From Cannabis sativa (Eukaryota > Streptophyta > Magnoliopsida > Rosales > Cannabaceae): a DNA stretch of 64,000 nt. Both the position numbers and the translations under genes were made by a program. The stretch covers positions 14,004,812 through 14,068,811 of the forward strand of contig NC_083604.1 in assembly GCF_029168945.1 (NCBI RefSeq), written 5' to 3'. Of this stretch, positions 58,335 to 64,000 are shown piece after piece. Each line of letters opens with the position of its first letter. Position 1 is the stretch's first letter. The notes beneath the pieces are model-generated. The model had not been told where the DNA came from. It did no database searches and was given only the letters and a program-made list of their open reading frames with translations.

Positions 58335-60224
58335 TGTTGGGTTTTATGCCCTAAATAAAACTTCGTTTCAATGTAATCTATTTTATTTAACATCAATAAA
58401 GAAACAGAAGTATTTTTCATTCATTTGTGTATGTTTTGGTTCACTTAATCAATTGCTTGTCTATTTGATTTATAAATTCATCTTAAACCCTTTTCACATA
58501 CTTGATCCTGTTTATTGTGTTGTCATCACATTGGAAAGTAAACATGACTATGTGAATAAAGTTTCCTAGATTTATCAGACACAGGGTTTTACTGATATGA
58601 TAATCTACAACAAGAGTTTACTTGCATTTGGAGAAATGCTATGTTCTTTCCAGAATATTGGTTAAAGTAAAGCTCAGGTTGGATGCATGGAGTATGCATC
58701 GGAAGGGACCGATATTGAACTTTGACTTAGATTTATTAAACTTACCATAAAATCTATTCATGTCAATATCGCCTAGTTGATCCTAGATCAAATGTTCTTA
58801 ATCCTGTTATGATTAGGCTCAATCTCGAAAGGCTATTCGTGTTCTTTGATTTGTTAGTTTAGCCTACTTTTAGGTCAGGGTAATACATACATTTTGGGAA
58901 CACGGTAGTGCAATTGAGTTGGAGCGCTAACATAAACATGGAATCTATAGCTTCTATCTGGCGAATAGTAAGCAAAGGATGATCTCCTTCGAGCTTGACC
59001 AAACGAACATAAATGGTGGAGTACTCATTTCACATAAGCTAAAATATCATTTATACGGGGTCAAGTGTTTTAAGGATAAAATACATAGTAGGGTGTAACG
59101 GTAATCTAATCCCTTTACAGTGAAGATCATTCATATAGAGGATCATTGATCAAATTAGGATTATAACAATGGATAACTAATGATGTGTCTATATGGTGGA
59201 ACATGTAGAGCATTCTATATACTGAGAGTGCAATTTTAAGTTCTATGCGTGGATTCAACGAAGAATTAATAAGTTAGTGAATTTTAGTAATAAATTATTG
59301 ATCTACTTATTGGAAGCTCGATTGTATAGACCCATGGTCCCCGCACTAGTTGAGATAATATTGCTTGTAAGACTCATGTAATTGGTTTTGATTAATCAAT
59401 TATAATTCTCAAATTAGACTATATCTATTTGTGAATTTTTCACTAAGTAAGGGCGAAATTGTAAAGAAAGAGTTATTAGGGGCATATTTGTTAATTATGA
59501 TACTTTGTATGGTTCAATTAATAAATATGATAAATGACAATATTATTTAATAATTATTTATAGTTATTAAATAGTTAGAATTGGCATTTAAATGGTTGAA
59601 TTAGAAAATTGGCGTTTTTGAGAAAATCAGATACAAAAGTGATAAAACTGCAAAATTGCAAAAAGTGAGGCCCAAATCCAATAAGCCTTAGCCGGCCACT
59701 TTTATAGGATTTATCCTCTGATATTTTCATTATTTTAATGCCAAATAATTCAAACCTAACCCTAGTGGAATGCTATAAATAGGTAGTGAAAGCTTCAGAA
59801 AAATAACACACTTTTCATTCAGAAAAAACTGAGCCTCTCTCTCTACCTTTGGCCGCCACTCTCTCTCTCTCTTCTTCCTTAGAATTTCGAAACCCCTTAG
59901 TGATTAGAGTAGTGCCCACACACAGCAAGCAATGCCTCAATCATAGTGAGGAAGATCGTGAAGAAAGATTTTCAGCAAAAGGAGTTTCAGCATCAAAGAT
60001 TCAGAGAAAGAGATCCAGGTTCAGATCTTGATAATACTCTGCGACAGAAAGAATACAAGGGCTAGAGATCTGAACGGAAGAAGTCATTTAATTCCGCTGC
60101 ACCCAATGTAAGGTTTCTTAAACTTTATATGTGTTTATTTCATCGTTTTAGAAAGTTCATATGTAGGGTGTTAAACAACATACTTGTGAGTAGATCTAAG
60201 ATCCTGGTAGAATAATTTCCAACA
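58335..60224 (+). repeat. 3' LTR of element C
   Basis: 1890 bp, matching 49851-51741 with scattered substitutions. TATA box at 59774-59781. Confidence 0.95.
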
Positions 60225-60300
60225 AAAATGAATATTTATTACAATTAATGGTAATAAATAAAAAATTTGGACATCCACATAATTATTAATATTTATAACA

Positions 60301-60655
60301 CTCCCCCTTGGATGTCCATAATAACTGCCTCATTAAAAATTTTGCAGAAAAACTTGATCAAAAGAAAAATAGTATAGTGTAAACTAATTCCCCCTCATTT
60401 AGGCATTCGTGGAGATCTTCTAATCGACGAATTTCGATCTTGTCTGCCGTATTCTCAAATGTTGATGTTGGTAATAACCTTGTGAATAAGTTTGCAATAT
60501 TAACACTTGATTGAATTTTTTGAACACCAATATGTATTTTCTTAAAACGTATAAAGAAGAATTTGGTGAATTGTGTTCTAATTCTATCTCCTTCAATGTA
60601 CCCTCCTTTTAGTTGAGCGATGCAAGCAGTATTATCTTCATAGAGAACTGCTTGT
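60301..60655 (-). pseudogene. Copia pol C-terminal remnant
   Basis: On the minus strand: LYEDNTACIAQLKGGYIEG near 60600-60655, then ANLFTRLLPTSTFE and IRRLEDLHECLNEGE. This is the RNase H tail of an Ale-type Copia element. It is followed by the polypurine tract and the short LTR ending at 60300. Upstream pol is missing beyond about 60655. Confidence 0.8.
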
Positions 60656-62020
60656 GTTCATACTTCTTTATAGAGTGCAATCCATATGTTTCCCAAATAT
60701 GCTATGTCAATGATCTCACTCCAACACATTCTCTACTTGCTTCATAAAGTGCAAGTATGTTAACATGATTTATAGTTGCCTCGTTGAAAACCTTGCTAGG
60801 AAAACCCAGTGGGAAAAAACATGAGCTAAGGGAAAAGAGCGCAATATATATTTCATATCATAACTATTTGCAAGTTGCCTCGTTAAAAACCTTACAAGGA
60901 AAACCCAGTCGGACAAAACCTAAACTAAGGAAAAAATAGTGCAACATGAATATGTCTCCCCCTCATGCACATATGATCCATAATTCTTTTGGTGATAATA
61001 TATCTCATAAGATTATTGTTATCACTTTTAAAATATCACCATATACAATCTTTGATCATATATTTTCTATAACTCTTCCAGAGTATGTGTAGACTTTGAA
61101 ATTATAGATGAGGGGTTCGAAGATCATTAATCTTTATCCAACTAATTGTATCATTCATGTGTATATACAATCTTTTTCATACTAAAATTTATACATTTTA
61201 AGTAGATATGAACATAACACATTAATGATAATATAAATTTTTATTTGTGACAATGATGGTACTCCAAGACCATATATTTGTTTTTTTTCTTATTGTATGA
61301 TCTTAATTTCCATATCAAATGATCATACACCTATAATTCTTGATGCGTATGAAATACTTCAGGACTTCAATACTAATGAACAAACTATATGTATTTAATA
61401 TTTCTCGATATACAAAAGAAATAAAAGTTTGTTCTTCAATTAATCAAAAACTCTTCAAGAGCCTATCACATCGTATAATTTACGAGTTTATATTGCATAG
61501 ACAACCATACGTATTTTTCAAACAACAATTTACTTACATGTCTTTATTTCATACAAAGATCTTTGTCATATAGTGCGCGCGAATTCGAATTTATATCACT
61601 TAAGACATGTATTAAATTCTTCTAGAATTTTTAGATAAGGCTTATTTCAAATTTTCACTATATTAGGAGCTCCAAATAAATAACCTATTGTTGCAACATT
61701 TGTGTGACGCTTATAAATCCTCATAAATTATATTACAGGCTATAATCAAATCATGATTATATTTTCTCAATATTTAAGTCTTACTTCAATCAATCTCATG
61801 TCTATGCAAACTTTGTACAACAATTCATTATGCACAAATGCATATATGCAAATTTCTCATTATAAATATATATTTGCACACCCTACAGGTCTTACTTCAC
61901 TTTATGCGAGTAAACTTGCCTGGACAGCGTCATAACATTTTGGCCAAAAACAAAATGTATGTCGATGATTCTCGACAAATCTAATACCATGATCATTGCT
62001 ATCTCATGTTAGTTTATTGT
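60656..62020. other. AT-rich DNA with a 98-bp tandem repeat, probable old retroelement debris
   Basis: No gene. A block starting AGTTGCCTCGTT occurs at 60774 and again at 60872 with AGGAAAACCCAGT in both; such sequence often accompanies plant Copia elements. The rest lacks recognisable domains. The Tat LTR at 62021 cuts it on the right. Confidence 0.55.
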
Positions 62021-62768
62021 TGTTGCCCCTAATTTTGCCCAAAATACGTGGACCAACCGAATGATGACACGTGGATGGGAAGGGTTTAGCAATTAAATAA
62101 AACAGCTAAGTCTTCTTGAAAGCAAAAGATTATCTCAGACATGCCTCCCGGAGAAGGCATGTAAGTCTCATGTGCTCCCGGAGAGCAAGATGGCCACAAA
62201 GCACCTCCGGGTGGTGTCAGATTCCATCTGAATAGTCATCTCGCATTTAATACCGCATGAGAGGAGGCGTATTGGAACTGCCACACGCAATAAAGTCTGA
62301 CGACACAACCCCCGATCTGTACCTACTAGGCTATGACCAATAAAGTCTAGTGACGGCTATTCTGTGAGGAATCACATCAGTCAAAAGGGATTAAAGACTG
62401 CCCTCATAAAATCCCTACAGCACCTAGGGATTAGACCATGCATTACCTATGATAAATTCATTGGTAATGTGTGATTTTATTGATAGTTACAGAAATGCAT
62501 GTACCTTAATTCTAGGGATCACCCCACAAAAACACTATAAATACCCCCCAAAGCTCATTAAAAAGGGGTCGAGAATTCTGGGTTGCACAAGTGCTTGAAG
62601 AGTAAAAACTCACCAAGAACATTCTCTGTATTAAATACTATCATAAATACACAGACTCGTGGACTAAGGCTCATTAACGCCCCAACCACGAAAAAAGTCT
62701 CCTGCTTAATTTCTTGCAGCTCTCTAAATTATTATTATTTTATTGGTTGCCAAAAACCTCGGTCAACA
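62021..62768 (+). repeat. 5' LTR of the right-hand Tat element
   Basis: 748 bp, TGTTGCCCCTAATTTTG...CTCGGTCAACA. TATA box at 62536-62543. The putative primer site follows at 62769-62791 (TTTTGGTGCTTTCATTGAGA). Confidence 0.88.
62536..62543 (+). promoter_or_regulatory. TATA box in the right-hand Tat LTR
   Basis: TATAAATA followed by a C run, conserved with the left element. Confidence 0.6.
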
Positions 62769-62836
62769 TTTTGGTGCTTTCATTGAGAGCTGAAGAAAGC
62801 GTCTGTAAGTAAACACTGCGTTACAACAACACAACA

Positions 62837-64000
62837 ATGGTGGAGACTCGAAGCACACGTCAACCTCGCCCTCTTCAAGATGCTCAAGATCCAAATGACG
62901 AGGACGTGGCCTCAAGAGCAACCGTGGGTTCCGAAGAAGAAGAAGAAGGAATCCCTGATGATGCCTACGAGGGAAACCTTGATGAGTAGGCCTACGACGA
63001 AGGCAGCTACTCAGAATTGGTACTCTTAAGGCAAAAGGCTGTCAATCATGAAGCTAAAATTGCAGCCCAGAAAGCGCAAAACCAAAAGATGCAAGAGGTG
63101 ATGCTGGCCATGCAAAAAGCCATGGAGGCAGCAGGAATCCACGTGCATCCTAAAGCCATCTCTGCTGGGCTTGGAAAGGAACCAGAAGAATCCTCACCAA
63201 GTACCCAAACGCAGAAATCTAGAGAACCAAGCCCTATAAGGTATCTCGCTGAAGGGAACCAAAAGAAAAACCCTACTTCTACCCCCCGAGAAAAAAAAAA
63301 GGTGCAGGATCCGCGAAAGGTCCGCTCAGATTTCCCGAAAGGGAAAGGTCCGCAAAGGGGCAAACTCCAAAAAGGGAGTCTTGGCCCTCAGGATCGAGAG
63401 GACTGAAAAAGCGTTGTCGTGCACCAAGAGCCTGGAGGGAGAGGAAGAAGGGGACAGAAATGTCCTCCCATTGATCTGAGGAATCAGATTAACGGGAACC
63501 AAGGTGACCTCCGGGATCACCTTGACCAAAAGAAATACGGACCCGCGGTCTCCACAGGAACGTTAAACGAAGGAATCATGGCGGAACTCACCATACTTCG
63601 AAAAGACATCGCCCGAGTCTCCCGGAGACAGAAAGGCGACGATACCGACTCCGAATGTGAGGACCGGGAACCATGTGCCTAGCACATCCTGGAAGCAGAG
63701 CTCCCCAAAAACTTTAAGATGCCCAAAATGGCAGCCTATACCGGGAACTCTGATCCAAGTGATCACCTGTCACGGTTCAACCGAGTCATGACGGTCATGA
63801 GAGTCAGCAATGACGCTAAGTGTTTGTGCTTCCCGCTTACTCTAAGCGGGTCCGCGGAAGAGTGGTTCAAGAAATTGGAACCAGGATCCGTGGGCTGCTG
63901 GAATAAGTTACAAACCAGCTTTCGGAGACAATTTGTCGCCGCAAGGAAAGTCAACCTGGAGGTCAGCGCTTTGACTAACATCAAGCAACTGCCTACGGAG
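62837..64000 (+). pseudogene. gag of the right-hand Tat element, three in-frame stops
   Basis: It starts at the ATG at 62837 (MVETRSTR) and stays in one frame to the window end, but has stops at 62987 (TAG), 63404 (TGA) and 63680 (TAG). Comparison with the left copy shows Arg at the second (CGA to TGA, as expected from deamination of methylated CpG) and Lys at the third. The acidic N-terminus, a QKAQNQKMQEVMLAM helix, a basic Pro-rich part and the retrotransposon gag domain (EEWFKKLEPGS) are all visible. The left copy, in contrast, is broken mainly by frameshifts. Confidence 0.88.

Larger units (their letters stand above)
49851..60224 (+). mobile_element. Copia element C, complete, with intact pol frame and defective gag
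   Basis: LTRs 49851-51741 and 58335-60224 with exact target duplication AAAAT (49846-49850 and 60225-60229). Total 10.37 kb. The LTRs differ by scattered bases, so the insertion is recent. The primer site, polypurine tract, twin leader motif and LTR ends match family B; the RT type and long LTRs resemble the Tork/TAR/Angela group, a tentative placement. Confidence 0.95.
49705..60300 (-). repeat. short 3' LTR of an old Copia element, split by element C (49705-49850 and 60225-60300)
   Basis: On the minus strand it begins TGTTATAAATATTAAT at 60300, right after the polypurine tract CCAAGGGGGAG, and ends TTTATAACA at 49705. Total length is about 217 bp without element C. TATA box on the minus strand at 49804-49811. 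Short LTRs of this size are typical of Ale-type Copia elements. The 5' LTR was not found. Confidence 0.75.
62021..64000 (+). mobile_element. second Tat-type Ty3 element, 5' part
   Basis: LTR, primer-site region and gag are homologous to the minus-strand element at 1-6930. The element continues past the end of the window. The LTRs of the two elements are clearly diverged, so they are separate insertions and not a recent duplication. Confidence 0.93.

Overview
This is a stretch of plant nuclear DNA, almost certainly from a dicot. It is AT-rich and intergenic, filled with nested LTR retrotransposons of the Ty3 and Copia superfamilies, a LINE, Mutator-like and hAT-like elements and MITEs. I see one convincing host gene, an F-box/kelch gene with one intron. 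The species cannot be named from the sequence alone. No RNA genes, CRISPR arrays or prokaryotic signals were seen.

Layout. 1-6930: 5' part of a Ty3 element of the Tat type on the minus strand (LTR, gag, protease, RT, RNase H, a second archaeal-type RNase H, integrase), broken by frameshifts; its 3' LTR lies off the window. 6931-8870: AT-rich DNA. 8871-8970 and 20624-20975: a 57-bp minisatellite split by Copia element A (8971-20623, TSD ACCCA). Element A itself carries a reversed solo LTR in its coding region (11411-13302, TSD CTTTC) and a 2.8-kb solo LTR in its 3' LTR (16994-19806, TSD AGTTA), which in turn holds a 262-bp insertion (TSD TTAGAGTT). 21385-22068: two adjacent MITEs. 22099-35521: a tandem partial internal/LTR/internal/LTR array of Copia family B. 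35527-37732: a MITE split by a third complete family-B LTR (35555-37439, TSD GTAAT). 37735-42830: a LINE 3' part split by a 3.8-kb Mutator-like element (37820-41605) and a hAT-like MITE (41765-42322, TSD GTGATAGC).

43281-46635 (minus) is the host F-box/kelch gene, exons 46233-46635 and 43281-44251. 47340-49110 is a deleted Mutator-type transposase gene whose probable intron is a CCGAT-rich minisatellite. 49110-49704 is a LINE fragment (minus). Next comes an old short-LTR Copia (minus), whose 3' LTR is split by complete Copia element C (49851-60224, TSD AAAAT); its pol end lies at 60300-60655. 62021-64000 begins a second Tat element on the plus strand, with three stop codons in gag.

The most interesting biology is in the B and C Copia families. 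They share PBS, polypurine tract, leader motifs and LTR architecture, but B keeps most of gag and has lost nearly all of pol, while C has a long intact pol frame and a gutted gag. Just upstream of gag, B, its duplicate and C share an exactly repeated 20-bp motif spaced 112-113 bp apart, next to a conserved hairpin, which could be an RNA packaging or dimerisation signal. Their leaders also contain a GC-rich island with conserved edges and a variable core.
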